A stretch of DNA of 64,000 bases from Mercurialis annua (taxonomy: Eukaryota > Streptophyta > Magnoliopsida > Malpighiales > Euphorbiaceae). Under the pieces are notes generated by a model that ran no database searches, was not told the origin of the DNA, and saw only the letters and a program-made list of their open reading frames with translations. Positions 31,804-44,748 of the stretch are shown piece by piece. The position numbers and the translations under genes were made by a program. Numbering within the stretch: position 1 is the stretch's first letter; every line of letters starts with the position of its first letter. The stretch spans positions 2,056,001-2,120,000 of the forward strand of contig NC_065570.1 in assembly GCF_937616625.2 (NCBI RefSeq). Reading direction: 5' to 3'.

Positions 31804-34371
31804 TCAAAACTCCATGGAAGATTTACTTGGTACATTAGATTTTTTCCTCTTCACTTTCTTTGATCCATTTTTATTAGGCTTTTTCTTAGCTTTCTCCTCG
31901 ACGACAGGTTGTGTACTCTGCAAGTGTTGGTAGATGGCTTCGAAAGGATCCGACTTGAAAGCAGGATGATCAACAACAATATTTAATTGTTTCCCTTCTT
32001 TCAATCTGATAAGAAACCAATTACTTGATGAATATTCAACTCAAAGAATTTCCAAGTCAGGAATAAATAATCGTAGCAAGATGAAAAGAACAAACTGAAG
32101 CACATACAATAGTTTTTTTCTGGATTTACAGTTCAGTTTAAACTCAGCTGCAGGAGTTGATTGCTGTGGAGATTTGAAATCTGGAAGGAACTCACTAAGT
32201 GTAGAAAGATCATATGCTTTCAGTTTCTTCTGTCGGCTTCGAAGTTTCGTTTTCTGCAATAAAAGGAATAGTTTACTTACAAGGAAAAAGGACTGCCAAA
32301 GATGTCAACTATATTAAAACCATCAAATCATGCTTAAGTATATATTAGAAGTTCATGGCTTCAAACTTCCAAAATAAAAGAAAATTCCACCTTGGATGAC
32401 TCAAAAATACTCCGCACCATACCCTCGAAATGTCCAAAAGGCTAAAGTGAACAACTAAAAATAACAAGTCAAGAAACATAAAAAATATAGATGGATTTTT
32501 CTTATACTACTCTTACTCTTATCTATTCTTCCACTTTTAATATCTATTCTTATTTATTCTTCCACTTTTATTCGGTAATACCTACTTCCGGAATAATCAG
32601 CATAATTTATTGATTACTAAGTTTGGTTAATGGCCTGAAGAATGAAGATACACCAACCAAACAACAGCTAAAGTGAAAACAGCAGTCAAAACCAGAAGCT
32701 CCGTTTGCAAATTTCCAATCCTATAGTTTAACATAGTGATGTCAGGTCCAATAAGTACTAAAATATACAATAACTTAGGCAGCCTATGTAGCACGGACAC
32801 AGATACGAAAAACGGGACACTTGTTCACGGATACGGCGAATGGTGTTATTTCAAGTTTCCTAGTTCCGACAGGTTTACAAAACAGAAAAGGTTGACTAAA
32901 ACCACAAGTGGTATTTCAATGTCGTTCAATTCGAAAACTTTGGTTGCATCTCATGCAAACTGAAAACCAGAATCCAAAATACTATTCAGAATCAAAAAAA
33001 GAAAAAGGTTTAAGAACTAATTTAAAAATCAATTAACGAAAATACAGCCAAATGCAAAAATGAAAAAACATTCTCATTTCTCAATCTCTACAACAAGCAC
33101 ACGAAAGAAACATAAAATTTCTCTGAAATAAAATATTAAGCTAAAGAAACGAAGTTTTATTGACTATTAAAAGTCTCAAAATACACAAAAGACAAAAGAA
33201 AAAGCTACAACCATTTTAGATTCCATCCAATAACTTGTGATGAATCTTGAATCCCAATTGACAAAATTGAAAACGAGATCAATCAATGACGAGTGAATTA
33301 GATAAGTGGGGAGATTATATGTGTATATATCAGTACAATCTGTTTATAAAGTAACAGAGGGAAGATCATTTTCAGAAAGACAGATAACTTCACATGCTTC
33401 AAAATTTATTTTGTCTGATACTAATACTATGTTTATTAGCAAGAAAGAAAGAATCTAAATTCAGCAATGATTATCCATAAACATAAGAAGCTAAACTTTG
33501 ATGTAATTCAATTTATGTCATTATCTAAAATTTGATCCCACCATTCATTTTTCTAACTAATTAACTAGATAACACTAAAAAGATACAAATTTTAACAGTT
33601 AAATTTAAAGTTAGCAAATTTGCATCTCAACTTATGAACAGCTTTGTTATCATCTTCTTCTAAACAAAAATACTATAGTTTGAACTATAAAATGGTGGTT
33701 TATAGTTCAAAGGGCCTAGATAGCACGGATACGAACACGGAGAAACAGGACACTTGGATACAGACATGGCGAAACAACGTTTGTGTCTAAAACGTCAAGA
33801 GTCCAAAATGTTTCTGAAACGGGACAGATTGAATGAAGTGTTCGTGCTACCTAGATCACGGCACAACCTTTAAACTCAAAAACTAAAGAAAATTCTAACT
33901 CGAGATAATACTAGAACTCGCCAAGCTTCATACCCTAGAATGTTCTGAATTAACAATAAATCATAAATTATGTTTACTTTTGGACACTAATAATATCTCA
34001 ATGTAACTTGAATTAAAGACAAATAAGATTAAAAAGTAATAAAACAAGAATTGTACCTTAGTAATAGACTTTTTGGCATTTAAACTTGCAAATGTATCCT
34101 TAATCTCTGTAGTAAAGAAAATCAAAATTTTAATTAGGCAAACCCAAAAATTACTACTTCCCTAAACCCAATTAAAAAAGAACACAAACAAACTTAACTG
34201 CTATAAAATTGAACCTTCTTATCCAATTTTCGTTCTGATTTCGTTAAAGATTCTTGCCTACAGCCATAAATTGAAACCAAATAAGAAATCGTAAAATACA
34301 TTCAATAATTTTTTTTTGTTGTTGTAAGATTAAAGAATGAAGAATTAAAAAAAATACCTTAGCTTGCCCAT
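31804..34371 (-). CDS. SLX9-like ribosome biogenesis protein
   Basis: Five minus-strand exons join in frame to 156 residues: 34371-34358 (MGKLR), 34257-34199, 34106-34057, 32253-32108 and 32005-31804 (stop at the low end). All junctions have GT/AG and matching phases. The protein reads ...SERKLDKKVQFYSKIKDTFASL, then KLRSRQKKLKAYDLSTLSEFLPDF, FKLNCKSRKKLLLKEGKQL, DHPAFKSDPFEAIYQHLQ and a lysine-rich tail. These are the conserved blocks of the plant SLX9-like family, which acts in 40S pre-ribosome maturation and export in the nucleolus/nucleus (family knowledge from yeast Slx9). Length fits the family. Intron 3 (32254-34056) is 1.8 kb and holds TAGCACGG-type MITEs. The lysine-rich tail suggests nuclear targeting. 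Confidence 0.85.
32790..32890. mobile_element. TAGCACGG-family MITE fragment in SLX9 intron 3
   Basis: CCTATGTAGCACGGACACAGATACG followed by AACGGGACACTTG matches the left part of the fuller copies at 33713-33860 and 49244-49446. The right inverted end is missing. Confidence 0.5.
33713..33862. mobile_element. TAGCACGG-family MITE in SLX9 intron 3
   Basis: Left CCTAGATAGCACGGATACGAACACGG and right GTGTTCGTGCTACCTAGATC are inverted ends. The interior carries AACAGGACACTTGGATACAGACATGG and AAACGTCAAGAGTCC, also seen at 49244-49446. About 150 bp, intronic. Confidence 0.65.
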
Positions 34372-34560
34372 TGCTTGAGATTTGATTTTAAGCTTTTGGA
34401 AGTGATGTTTGCAGAGAACACTTTAATTGCTGGTTAGGGTTTATCAGATTTTTTTACTTTTTTCCAAAATGGGAAAAGGCTTTGAGCTCTCATAATCCGA
34501 GTGTCCATTCCGTTTGATAATAAAAATAATAAAATATTTACTAAAACCGATTTTTTTTAG
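34372..34560 (-). promoter_or_regulatory. SLX9 upstream region
   Basis: Upstream of the SLX9 ATG on the minus strand. A short leader of about 60-100 nt is likely (AAACCCTAACCAGC near 34430 reads as a telo-box, AAACCCTA, on the minus strand). Telo-boxes are common in promoters of plant ribosome-biogenesis genes, which fits the gene call. Confidence 0.4.
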
Positions 34561-35225
34561 GGTTAAGGTACAAAAATGGCCCTAATGTTTATTCTTTGGC
34601 TCACCTGGCCTTTTAATATTTTTCGAGACTAAAAAATGACCTAACGTTACTAAAGTGGAACAAATATACCATCCGTCTAATGGTAGCGTGTTTGAACATT
34701 AACTCGGCTGATGTGGCATACAATTAGCCGTTGCCCTAATATTTTCCGAATTTAAAAAATGACCCTAATGCTACCAAAATAGAATAAATATAATTCTAAC
34801 GTTATCAAAGTGGAATAAATATAACTCTAACATTAACAGAGTAAACATGATGTGCATGATATGTAACATAGGTATAGAATCAATGTTGCACATCCTCGGT
34901 GAGTATTCTATAGATCAAGCTCACTGGACGGTTTTAGGTTGGTCTTATTTTACTAGACATGCTCATGAATTTGGGTACACGTCCAGGCCCGGTCTTTAGG
35001 GTCAGGCTTTGACAATAATCTTTTATCCCAAATTCGGCCCGAGTCTAAATTCGAAAAAAACCCACTATTTTATGATGGGCTCGGCCTTTTATTTTTATAG
35101 ATCTTTCATGTAAGCTCGCTTAAATTCAGCACGAACCCGTAAAAATATAGTGTTAAGGCCGAGGTTGGATAGAAAATATAAAGCCTGAGTTCGGATTTAG
35201 ACGTGTATAAAAAAATTAAAAATCT
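34560..35225. other. intergenic MITE relics
   Basis: 34560-34860 has repeated AACGTTA..AAAGTGGAATAAATATAAC phrases, the half of a foldback element. 34955-35245 begins ATGAATTTGGGTACACGTCCAGGCCCGG and ends GGGCCCGGCCCATGAACA, giving inverted ends around an AT-rich core with GGCTCGGCC phrases. No gene. Confidence 0.4.
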
Positions 35226-35227
35226 GG

Positions 35228-35460
35228 TGGGCCCGGCCCATGAACATTGTCTATATTTTAGTGACAAGAACGGGAGTTGTGACAGCTGGATTGCCGAATG
35301 TCTTAATCAAATAAATCGAGAAGATAGCGAGCTGCTAGATATGATTTGCTGGATTTTATGGCTGAATATAAATAATGCAATTTGGATTAACCACGGGAGA
35401 AATACAGCAAGGCGATCTACGAATTATTGCGCATTGCACAAGCATCTCGTTCTATGTTAG
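35228..35460 (+). pseudogene. LINE ORF2 C-terminal scrap
   Basis: The frame reads CDSWIAECLNQINREDSEL, MICWILWLNINNAIWINHG, the tail between zf-RVT and RNase H in plant LINEs (compare CWxIWxxRNxxIW). It is only about 75 codons and ends in a frameshift/stop at 35458. Confidence 0.55.
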
Positions 35461-36336
35461 ATCAACATGAATATTTTTATGATTTTCATGTGAGTCTCAC
35501 AACTATACCACCATCTAATTTTAATCTTTTTCTAAATAAATCATGTAAATGAATCTCCCATGACATTACCAATAATAAATCATATAAATGATAAATCATG
35601 TAACAGGTCCCTAAATAAATCATTTATGATTTTCATGTAAATTTTTAAATGAATTTTTTTTATCATTGGAGCGTTCCCCTCTCTTCAATAATTAAAAGAA
35701 AAATCTAATTTGATATTCTCATTTTATTTTTTATACTGCTATTATTAATACTACACTACTTATCCTAACAACTTAACCTAATTTTGTCTATATATTCATT
35801 TAAAAGTTTAAAACAATTACTGGTTTTTATTAAAATAATTAAATAAATATGTATTATACAATCAAACAAATATTTTTAAAAAATTAATATATAAATAAAA
35901 AATTACATCTTAAATAAACATGCATACTAAAAAACATTATATGAGAAAATATAATATAAATAATAAAAAAATATGAATATAACATATTTTTATTATTTAC
36001 TTAATTATTTAATTCTATCATTAATCATTTAAAAAACATAATTAATAAAAAAATAAACTATAAAATTATAACATTTTTATATTTTGTTATTGTTAAAAAA
36101 TATTTTTGTAATATTAATGGATTAAACAAATAATTTATAAATTACAAATCTCAATATATACGTAAATAGTAAAGTTCTATATACCTGAATAAAAATGCCA
36201 AAACTGTAAAATAAAATATATGTATGCTGGCCATTATAGCCCGGAATTATCAGGTATGTGGGCTTGCGGGCGGTTCACATCCCGAGATTTGACAATGATA
36301 TTGAGTTTCGGCTCAGTAGAGTGAGTCCCCATCACC
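35460..36336. other. AT-rich intergenic, no gene seen
   Basis: Very AT-rich with scattered ATTAAATAAA runs and no supported ORF. 36236-36330 is a short GC-richer island (GTGGGCTTGCGGGCGG) ending GTGAGTCCCCATCACC, of unknown origin. Confidence 0.45.
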
Positions 36337-36437
<101 letters not shown>

Positions 36438-36834
36438 GTTGGATTGAAATTGATTTGCTCTATGCAGAATTGTGTTAAAATTCTCCATAACAACTTTAAT
36501 GAACGCCATTATTTAAAATAAGTAAATCTCCCTTGGTATCCACAAATACATATACCAGTAATCAACATATAAGAAATAAAGAAAAAATCAAAAATGCGTA
36601 GAGGGTAGGAGGAAGTTTCTTATTCTCTTAATCCGAACAACTGATACTGAAAGTAATCAAACTATCACTTTATTATATTTTGACGACCAAATTTTAATCC
36701 GTTTTATATTGATTATTAAATTTTAAATTTTATTTTAACGGAAGTTTACGGCTAAAATGTTCACTTGGCAGCCAAAATTTGTACTTTTATAAAAACTTTT
36801 CACTTATACATAATTTTAATTCAACGAGTTCTTT

Positions 36835-38765
36835 TAACTGTATTATGCATACATATGAAGTTTTTAGCAAAAGAAATAAAATTTGGTTGTCATGTATGTA
36901 TTTTTAAAAAAAAATTGTATTAAAGTAAAAGAAAAATTTAATAACTAAATTAAAAATAAAATAAAATTTGCCAAATAAACTGAAACGAATCAAAAGTTGA
37001 TCATCAAAATGCAAAAAATACGGCAATTTGGATGTCTCTAGGATCAATATCCCTTTTTATTACTTGGATTAACTACATATAAAATTATGACCTTTGCACC
37101 AAATTTCAAAAATAACACGACCTTTAAAACGTGACAATCACACACACCATCTTTCATTTAAAAAAAATAACATACGCGATTTTTAGTGACATTTTTATTG
37201 ACATGGCATGACACATGGCAGACGTATAGGGTGTCCAAGTCAGCATAATTTCACCGAAAATGTGCCCATGATGAAATTGAAAAGAAATGAAAGGTGGTGT
37301 CTATAATTGACACGTTTAAATGTCATGTTATTTTTAAAACTTGGTGTAAGGGTCATGGATTTATATGTAATTAATTTTTATTTCTTTTGGATAAAGATTT
37401 TTTAACTTTTTAATTGATCATGATGATTCTAACTAAAAGTGAATACGGTTTATTTCAGTTTACAAATAACTAAAATGGAACTAAACCACCCCCATAAAAC
37501 TTAAAATCAAAACTTCTCTAGTCCGGTTTATGGTTATGATGGTTCGGCTGAAATTTTTGTTCAGTTTAGTTGATTCGGTCAGTTCACCTTTTATAAAAAA
37601 AATAAAAAAATAACACATTTCAATCCATAATCATTAAAATAAAGTTAATAATTTTTTATAAATTTAATGATTAATAACATTTTGTTGCTTCTATTGATAT
37701 TGTTTGAATTTATAGAAAAAAAAACTGAAAAAAAAAATTAAATGAATCAAATAAAAAAATTGTTTTTAAGTCACAACAATCGAGATCAAGCTCAAACTAT
37801 TGTAACTGTTGAAGAAAAAAATTAATTGTCATTAACCAATAAACTTATAAGGATATACAAATTAGATTATGTTTAATTAATCTGCAGTATTTATAATAAA
37901 ATGAATGGTTAGATTAAAAAAGTTCAATTTAAGTTAAACTAATTTATATTTTCTATTTTATAATAAATAATACAGATTCATTAATATTACCTCTAAAGTT
38001 GATCAAGTGAATTTGGGAGAACTCTAATTTAAAAAATAAATATTTTTTTTATGAATATGTTGATTCCTACAATTGACTATGTTAATTTTATGCTAATTTT
38101 TTTTCGATGAATAATTTTATGCTAATTTATTAGAGAGAATAACTATTTTAACATTTCTCATGCTATGTTTTTTATTTTCAAGGGGCTAAGTGCTGTCCTT
38201 GTACCTAACCTGTGTCCGTCTTTGTATGGATGTTTGATTTTCTGGTTCGATTCAGTGAACTAAGTCTTAAAACCAAATAAGAACCATAAAAAGAATTTTG
38301 TTTATAAATTTTAAACTAAATCGGACTATATTAACCACTTTAATCAATCCATTCTCATCATTTTTGGTTCGGTTTACTTTAGTTTTTGCTCACCTTTTTA
38401 TTCTAACTATAATTTTTGTAATTAAAGAACAACAAATATATTCTATTAATTGATCATAGAAAGTGCAGTTTCAGATAATTATATGATAATTTCCCCAACT
38501 GCAATATTCAACAAAGAACGTATAATTTATATTTTACTAATAGAAATTCAAGAAAGAAATTAAGGTGGTATGTTTTTCTTGCAATATCAAATCCACAGTT
38601 GCCTTCTAATTTCCAAGCATATGTGGAATGCAATTGTATATAGCCGAAAAAGGTTTAAAGGATGGTAATTGACTACTTGAAAATTAAACCACTCATTAAT
38701 CAATTTAGTACATTTGTGCTACATTTAATAGAATTTTTCTCTGATCATGAGGACCTTTGAAGTTA
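36835..38765 (+). repeat. tandem duplication, copy 1
   Basis: Matches 38800-40560 in the same order: GCATACATATGAAGTTTTTAGC, AACTGAAACGAATCAAAAGTTGATCAT, TTTTAATTGATCA-GA-GAT, CTTGTACCTAACCTGTGTCC, TTTCAGATAATTATATGATA, CACAGTTGCCTTCTAATTTCC, TTTGTGCTACATTTAATAGA. No gene. Copy 1 alone carries the MITE at 37067-37385. Confidence 0.8.
37067..37385. mobile_element. Foldback MITE, absent from copy 2
   Basis: Inverted ends TAACTACATATAAAATTATGACC...CAAATTTCAAAAATAACACGACC against GTCATGTTATTTTTAAAACTTGG...GGTCATGGATTTATATGTAATTA. The paralogous site at about 39060 reads straight through (ATCCCTTCTATTTCTTTTGG), and TTTTTATT flanks the insertion, giving a probable 8-9-bp duplication. A second family member lies at 59386-59695. 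Confidence 0.75.
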
Positions 38766-38769
38766 TTAG

Positions 38770-38880
38770 CAAAAAAATATGATTTTTTTAGTTATATTAC
38801 GCATACATATGAAGTTTTTAGCAAAAAAATATGATTTTTTTAGTTATATTACGCATACATATGAAGTTTTTAGCAAAAAA
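38770..38880 (+). repeat. 56-bp tandem repeat at the duplication junction
   Basis: AAAAAATATGATTTTTTTAG TTATATTACGCATACATATGAAGTTTTTAGC occurs twice in a row (about 38772-38826 and 38827-38879). It marks the join between the two larger copies. Confidence 0.7.
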
Positions 38881-40560
38881 TTAATAAAATTCGGTTGTCA
38901 CGTATGCATTTTTTAAAAAAGATTTGTATGAAAGTAAAAGTAAAGTTTAGTAATTAAATTTAAAATAAAATAAAATTTGCTAAATAAACTGAAACGAATC
39001 AAAAGTTGATCATTAAAGTAAAAAATACGACATTGTGAATATCTCTAGGATCAACTATCCCTTCTATTTCTTTTGGGTGAAGTTTTTTAACTTTTTAATT
39101 GATCAAGACGATCCTAACTAGAAGTGAGTACGGTTCAGTTCAGTTTACAAATAACTAAAACGGAACTAAATCATCCCCATAAAATTTAAAATCAAAACTT
39201 CACTAGTCCGTTTATGGTTATGTTAGTTCAGTTAATTGAAATTTTTGTTCAATTTAATGCAGTCAATTCACCCTTTATTAAAAAATTTAAAAACAAATAG
39301 CAAAAATTTTCAATCCATAGTCATTAAAATAAAGTTAATAAGATTTAAACGACATGTATGTAAGCAATGATGTACATATACTTTATTTTTTAGGTGAGTC
39401 CAAATTAAAAAAAATACAATATATAGTACACTTCTAAATAAAAAAAATAAAAAATAGTTATTTTTTATTTTTTGAGATTAATAAATGAATATAAATATAT
39501 CATACAACGTTGTCTTTTAATTTTTCATCTTTTAAATTGTTGTTGCTTCTATTGATATTGTTTGAATTTATAGAAAAAAATAAATGAATGAAAAAAAGAA
39601 AATGAAAAAAATGAAAAATAAACAGTATAAAAGTTATACTTTATGACTCGAAGATGATTTAGATTCTCAAATCACAACAATCAAGATCAAGCTCAAATTA
39701 GTATAACTATTGAAGAAAAATAATTAATTAAATTAACCAATAAACTTATAAAGATTATATAAATTAGATGATGTTCAATTAAGATAAAAAAGTTCAATTT
39801 TAATTAAATTAATCTATATTTTTTATTTTATAATGAATAGTATGTTTTTTATTTTCAAGGGACTTGGTGCTTTCCTTGTACCTAACCTGTGTCCGTCTTT
39901 GTACGGATGTTAGGTTTTTCAGTTCAATTCAGTGAACTAAGTCTTAAAACCAAATTAGAACCATAAAAAGGATATGTTTATAAATTTTAAACCAAATTGA
40001 ACCATATTAACCATTTTAATCGACCTATCTTCATTTTTTGTTCAACTATAATTTTTTTGTTGGTAAGCCCATTCGGTTTTCCAAATTTTGCTCTGACTAA
40101 TCCGGATCCGACCCGCGTCGCGCACCTGACATGGTGAGTGAGTCCCAGTGGAGATTTTCTGCATTCACAAGACCTGAACCCGAAACCTTATTTAAGCAAT
40201 AATTTCTCTTTTAAGGAACAACAAATATATTAAATGATCACAGAAAGTGCAGTTTCAGATAATTATATGATAATTTCCCCAATTGCAATATTCAACGAAG
40301 AACGTATAATTTATATTTTTTTCGAAAGAAATTAAGGTACGTATGTGTTCCTTGCAATATCAAGTCCACAGTTGCCTTCTAATTTCCAAGTATGTGGAAT
40401 GTAATTGTATACAGCCGAAAAAGGTTTAAAAGTTAGTAATTGACTACTTGAAAGTTAAAACCACTAATTAATTAATTTAGTACATTTGTGCTACATTTAA
40501 TAGAGTTTTTCTCTAATCATGAGGAAGTTAGTAATTGACCTTTGACTAGCATGCTGCCTT
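38800..40560 (+). repeat. tandem duplication, copy 2
   Basis: Collinear with copy 1 (see landmarks there), lacking its MITE but carrying a 150-bp SINE-like insertion at 40057-40203. No gene. Confidence 0.8.
40057..40203 (-). mobile_element. SINE-like insertion, absent from copy 1
   Basis: GC-richer 147-bp block (ATCCGGATCCGACCCGCGTCGCGCACC) between ATAATTT repeats that serve as a 7-bp duplication. On the minus strand it holds GGTTTCGGGTTCAGGTC, a possible Pol III B-box, and ends in an A-run (T-run at 40053-40058). Copy 1 has an empty site near 38410. Confidence 0.55.
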
Positions 40561-41515
40561 TTCTTCTTTAATGCTTTTGAAGATTATCGATCAAATCCAT
40601 TAAGCAAGTAAACTAAAGGAAAAATTATTGTGTAGATTCAGTTAATTTTTATTTTTTGGACAAGTCCAAACTAATTAAATGTTATTTCAAAAATTGAAAT
40701 TAGTAGAATTACTTAACATTTTATTAATCGGATCTATAAATAAAAAATAATCCTGCTTATAGCGGATAGTGATAGCTTATAGATAAGGAATGTTGGTGAG
40801 ATTTGATTAGTTGTTGATGTTGAATATTAAGTGACTTTTAAAAAATATTTTTATTTTTTTTCTATTGACGGGTGTGACGGGAAGAAGTGACATTTGAAAG
40901 TGTTGTAGACCTTAATATTTAGATTTTTTATACTATAAATAAGTTATATTATATTTTAAAATTATTTTTCAATAAAAAACAGTATTTAATTTAAAATTAT
41001 TTTATAAATTTTTTTGATAAACTTATAATTAAGTTGAAATAGATATAGCTGCTCTAATATAAATAAAGATAATTTTATATAATTTATAAATTATTATACC
41101 ATTTAAAAATAATTTATAAAAATAATAGTATATTTTACTTGGAGCAATTTTATCTAAATTGTAATAACATTAAAACAACTATCAGACATGGGCAAAAAGA
41201 CTCTTAACATAAAAAAAAAACTCCAAAAACGGTTGAAGATTTAAAAAATTATAAACAACTCTTTGAACTTGCGGCAGAGTTTTTCGAAAGCATAAGTTAA
41301 AGATTCATTAAAAACTCCCAATGTCAATTAAGTATAAAAGAATATAAATATGAACAAGTGATATTAGTAGCGGAACTGTAATAATTTCTTTTCAGTCCAG
41401 ATTAAATAATGCTGGTAGTTTGAATTTAAACTCCTTATAACTATAATTTTACTATAAATTCTCTCTTTAAAAAAAAAATTAGCGATAGTCCGGATTAAAG
41501 TCTAGCCTACCGTAT
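40560..41515. other. AT-rich intergenic, no gene seen
   Basis: No supported ORF, no obvious inverted ends. Poly-A/T runs only. Confidence 0.45.
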
Positions 41516-41521
41516 ACATAG

Positions 41522-41885
41522 TTCCATCCAGGGGCGGATCTAGCCTTGGGCTCGGGTAGGCTCGAGCACGGGCTACCATCAGAAGTTTAGAGGACCGGCG
41601 CTGGTCTTCTGAACGGATGAAGAAAAAGAAGGTTGTTTGCCTTCTGCAATTTTTTTTAATTGAAAAGGCCAAAACGACGTCGTTTTGCTCTCATATTTTT
41701 TTAATAAAATAGAGGCCAAAACGACGCCGTTTTGGCCCCTTAAAGTTTCATCTGTTCTGTTTTAAAACTGAACAAATGAAACGGGACTGATGCTTATTAA
41801 ATGCATACAAATGAATTTATTTATTATGTGTTATTTAGCCGGGCTGAAATGAATTCCTGGATCCCCTACTGTTTCCATCGCTGAG
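41522..41885. mobile_element. hAT-type MITE remnant with AAAACGACGNCGTTTT palindromes
   Basis: Starts CCAGGGGCGGATCTAGCC, a frequent hAT-MITE end in eudicots, and ends near CCTGGATCCCC (weak inverse). Inside, CAAAACGACGTCGTTTTG (41680s) and AAACGACGCCGTTTTGG (41715s) are near-perfect palindromes. Confidence 0.45.
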
Positions 41886-42064
41886 TGATATCTATACAAT
41901 TCAAGTGATAAGTCTTCATTAAGGGCATTAAGAAGTGAATAGTTCATAAATATGAACAAGTGATGCATGATATTTACATTTTGTCATTTACTTGTTATTT
42001 TCCACCAGGTTGGTTTCCACTTTAATTTGTTGAAAGTATCCAGCAAATCTTTAACAATTACAAT

Positions 42065-42860
42065 AAAATATACTTTTTATTTTAAGAGGAAATTACACCA
42101 TTTATCAAAAAAAAAAAAAAAATAATTACAAAACTATATGCTGACTTTTTTCATTTACAAAAATATTAATAATATTTACAAAAGTAAAAAAAAATAAAAA
42201 ATAATATCAAACATAGGGTGTATACTGTGGGTATAATGTCAGTATACTAATAAACTAACATTATATCAACACTATACCAAAATTATACATACTGAGATTT
42301 TATTAATATTAAATAGAAATTTACCAAAATTACATCAAATCGTATACTAAAAATTAAATTAATAAAAAATTATACCAACAGTATAACAAAAGTGTACACA
42401 TCAAAATATACTGAAATTTTATTATTACATCAACATTACACCACATCGCATACTAAATATTAACCTAACAATATACTAAAATTATACCAACAATATACAA
42501 ATTCTCTAGTTCATTATCAACTATAGTGAAAAGTACATATAAAAAAAAATATACATGTTATCAACTAGAAAAAATATATAAAAATTTATAATCGATATAC
42601 CGAAAATATACTGAAATTATACCAATAATAAATCAAATATTATTTTTAAATTATCTGATTTATAGTGTTAGTATTCCAAAATTATACCATAATTATACCG
42701 ACATTATACAAATCGTACTTTTGTAATTAATTTTCATTTTTTGGTACTTTTGTAATTAATTTTAAATCAGTCGTATTTTTGTAAATAAAAAAAGTTTACT
42801 GGTACTTTTGTAAATATTTTTAAAATTTTAGATATTTTTGTCATCGCCCCTTATTTTAAT
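42065..42860. mobile_element. AT-rich element with degenerate TATACCAACA repeats
   Basis: The ends carry TTTACAAAAATATTAATAATATTTACAAAAGT and the approximate inverse ACTTTTGTAAATATTTTTAAAA. The core repeats TATACTGAAATTATACCAACA-type phrases many times. No ORF. Confidence 0.4.
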
Positions 42861-42939
42861 GTTAGTATTATCCGGAAGCTTTCTAAATTTTCTCACTGTT
42901 TGTCATTTTGATGACCCAAATATATTCATGGCACTAGGC

Positions 42940-43460
42940 ATAAGCTTTGGTCGGTTCTGTTCGATTAAGAATCGAGCATACTATCAACTAAAATTTGGAA
43001 AATTTTAAAATCAAATCAAACTAAATTTTTAATTCGGAGCACAAAGACTCAAACCAAAATCGAATCAAAAAGTTCGGTTTGGTTTGATTAAAACTAATTT
43101 TTTATCTTAAAATTGATTCAAACATTAAATAATTAATCTCTAATAAATTTATAAAATATTTATTAGCATATTTGTATACTATTTAAATTTATTAATTTAT
43201 GTATCAACAATTTCAAATACGCTGTCAAATAAACTTCTTCAAATACTTACCAAGAACATGAACAGTTAAATTCAAAAATTCATTAACTTGAATCATTGAT
43301 TTATTTGATCAATTTAGACCCAACCAAAACCGAACATTAATTTTTAATTTAAATACAAACTGAACCATACTGTTTTCACAGAAAAACCAAATTAAACAAT
43401 AAATTTTGATTTGGTTTGAATTTTTCATCTGGGTCCGTTTTTTGCACACTCCTACCTGAT
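42940..43460. repeat. GGTTCGGTTTG-type interspersed repeat
   Basis: TCGGTTCTGTTCGATTAAG, AAAGTTCGGTTTGGTTTGATT, and the right end TTTTTTGCACACTCCTACC. The same right end appears in inverse at 13605 (TAGGAGTGTGCAAAAATCG) inside the NLR intron. Confidence 0.5.
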
Positions 43461-44142
43461 CCCAAATTCATTGGCTTTAAGATAAAGAAAATTCCATACT
43501 TCTTTATATTGGTCCAAAGAAATAATATATTACAGTTAAAATATAAAGTGCACTAACTTCTGAATACCCGTGTTTAAGAGCATTTCTACTTCTAGAATGG
43601 ATTATAACAATTTAATAAATAGACTTTGAATTTGGTCTAAATTGTTCTCTTTCTCTTTCTTTATGATACTGACGTTTTAAGATTTTTCAAAGAATCTTTA
43701 CCAATTCTTAGTTATATACAATATATATATATATTTGCAATTTGTTTATTCCAAATCTAATTGTGTTTAATTAAGATACATACTTCACTGTATGAATATC
43801 TTCTCTAATTTATCGGAAAATCAATTTATAAATTTTTATAACATGTGAGTTGATAAGATACTCTTTTGGATTAAGTGAAACCGAAGGTTCAAACTATACT
43901 TATATACACAGTTGACCAATTTGGTTCAAATGTGTGGTATTAATATGCTCGCCAGAGACTTATCCAAATTGAATAAGAATTAATCTAAATATCAAAAGTT
44001 TAAAAGCGTTATCTCTCGTATATTCTATATCTATGAATAAAAATCAATTTAAAAGAGTCGTTAATTAATGCAATATTACTAAATGACTTCTTTAAAATTG
44101 ATTACACTACAGTCATGGAAAGAGACGCAAAGGGGGAAGAGA

Positions 44143-44169
44143 GGGGGGGGGGGGGGGGGGGGGGGGGGG
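44143..44169 (+). repeat. poly(G) run of 27
   Basis: 27 consecutive G, preceded by AGGGGGAAGAGAG. Very unusual in an AT-rich genome. It could form a G-quadruplex or be a sequencing/assembly length artefact. Confidence 0.9.
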
Positions 44170-44371
44170 TGTTAGTGGGGTTAGCCCCTCAAAATTTTTA
44201 ATTTTTACTTTTTCATCCTTGAATTTTTTTTTTAAATTTTTTGATCCTTTAAGTTTTTTTTTTAAATTTTTATATACCTCCAACTATTTAAATTCTTCAT
44301 TTTTTACCCCTCTAAAAATAAATCCCGACTTCGTCCCTAACTATAGTTTTTGACATAGAACCCTAAAAAAT

Positions 44372-44748
44372 AAGGGTTAATTCCTAAAAAAATCACGAAC
44401 TTTACACGAAGTTTCATTTTAACCATGAACTTTAAAAGTTGTCATTTAAAGGCACGAACTTTCATTTTGTTTCAAATCTATCGCCAAAGTAAAATCCGAT
44501 GTATTTTATCGAACAAAAAATTCTTAATCCTATATACTTTAACTAAAAGATAATAAGATTTAATGTCGATTTATAATTTGGGTCTTTCATTAATGGTTTA
44601 TTTAAGAATTTAGTCAACAAAAATACACTGAAATGATAGATTTGAAATAAAATGAAAGTTCGTGCCTCTAAATGACAACTTTTAAAGGTCATGATTAAAA
44701 TGAAACTTCGTGTAAAAAGTTCGTGATTTTTTTAGAAATTAACCCAAA
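44372..44748. mobile_element. foldback MITE (GGGTTAATT family, copy 1)
   Basis: Ends GGGTTAATTCCTAAAAAAATC and GATTTTTTTAGAAATTAACCC. Arms of about 120 bp include GAAGTTTCATTTTAACCATGAAC against the inverse. A related copy is at 60914-61280. Confidence 0.75.
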
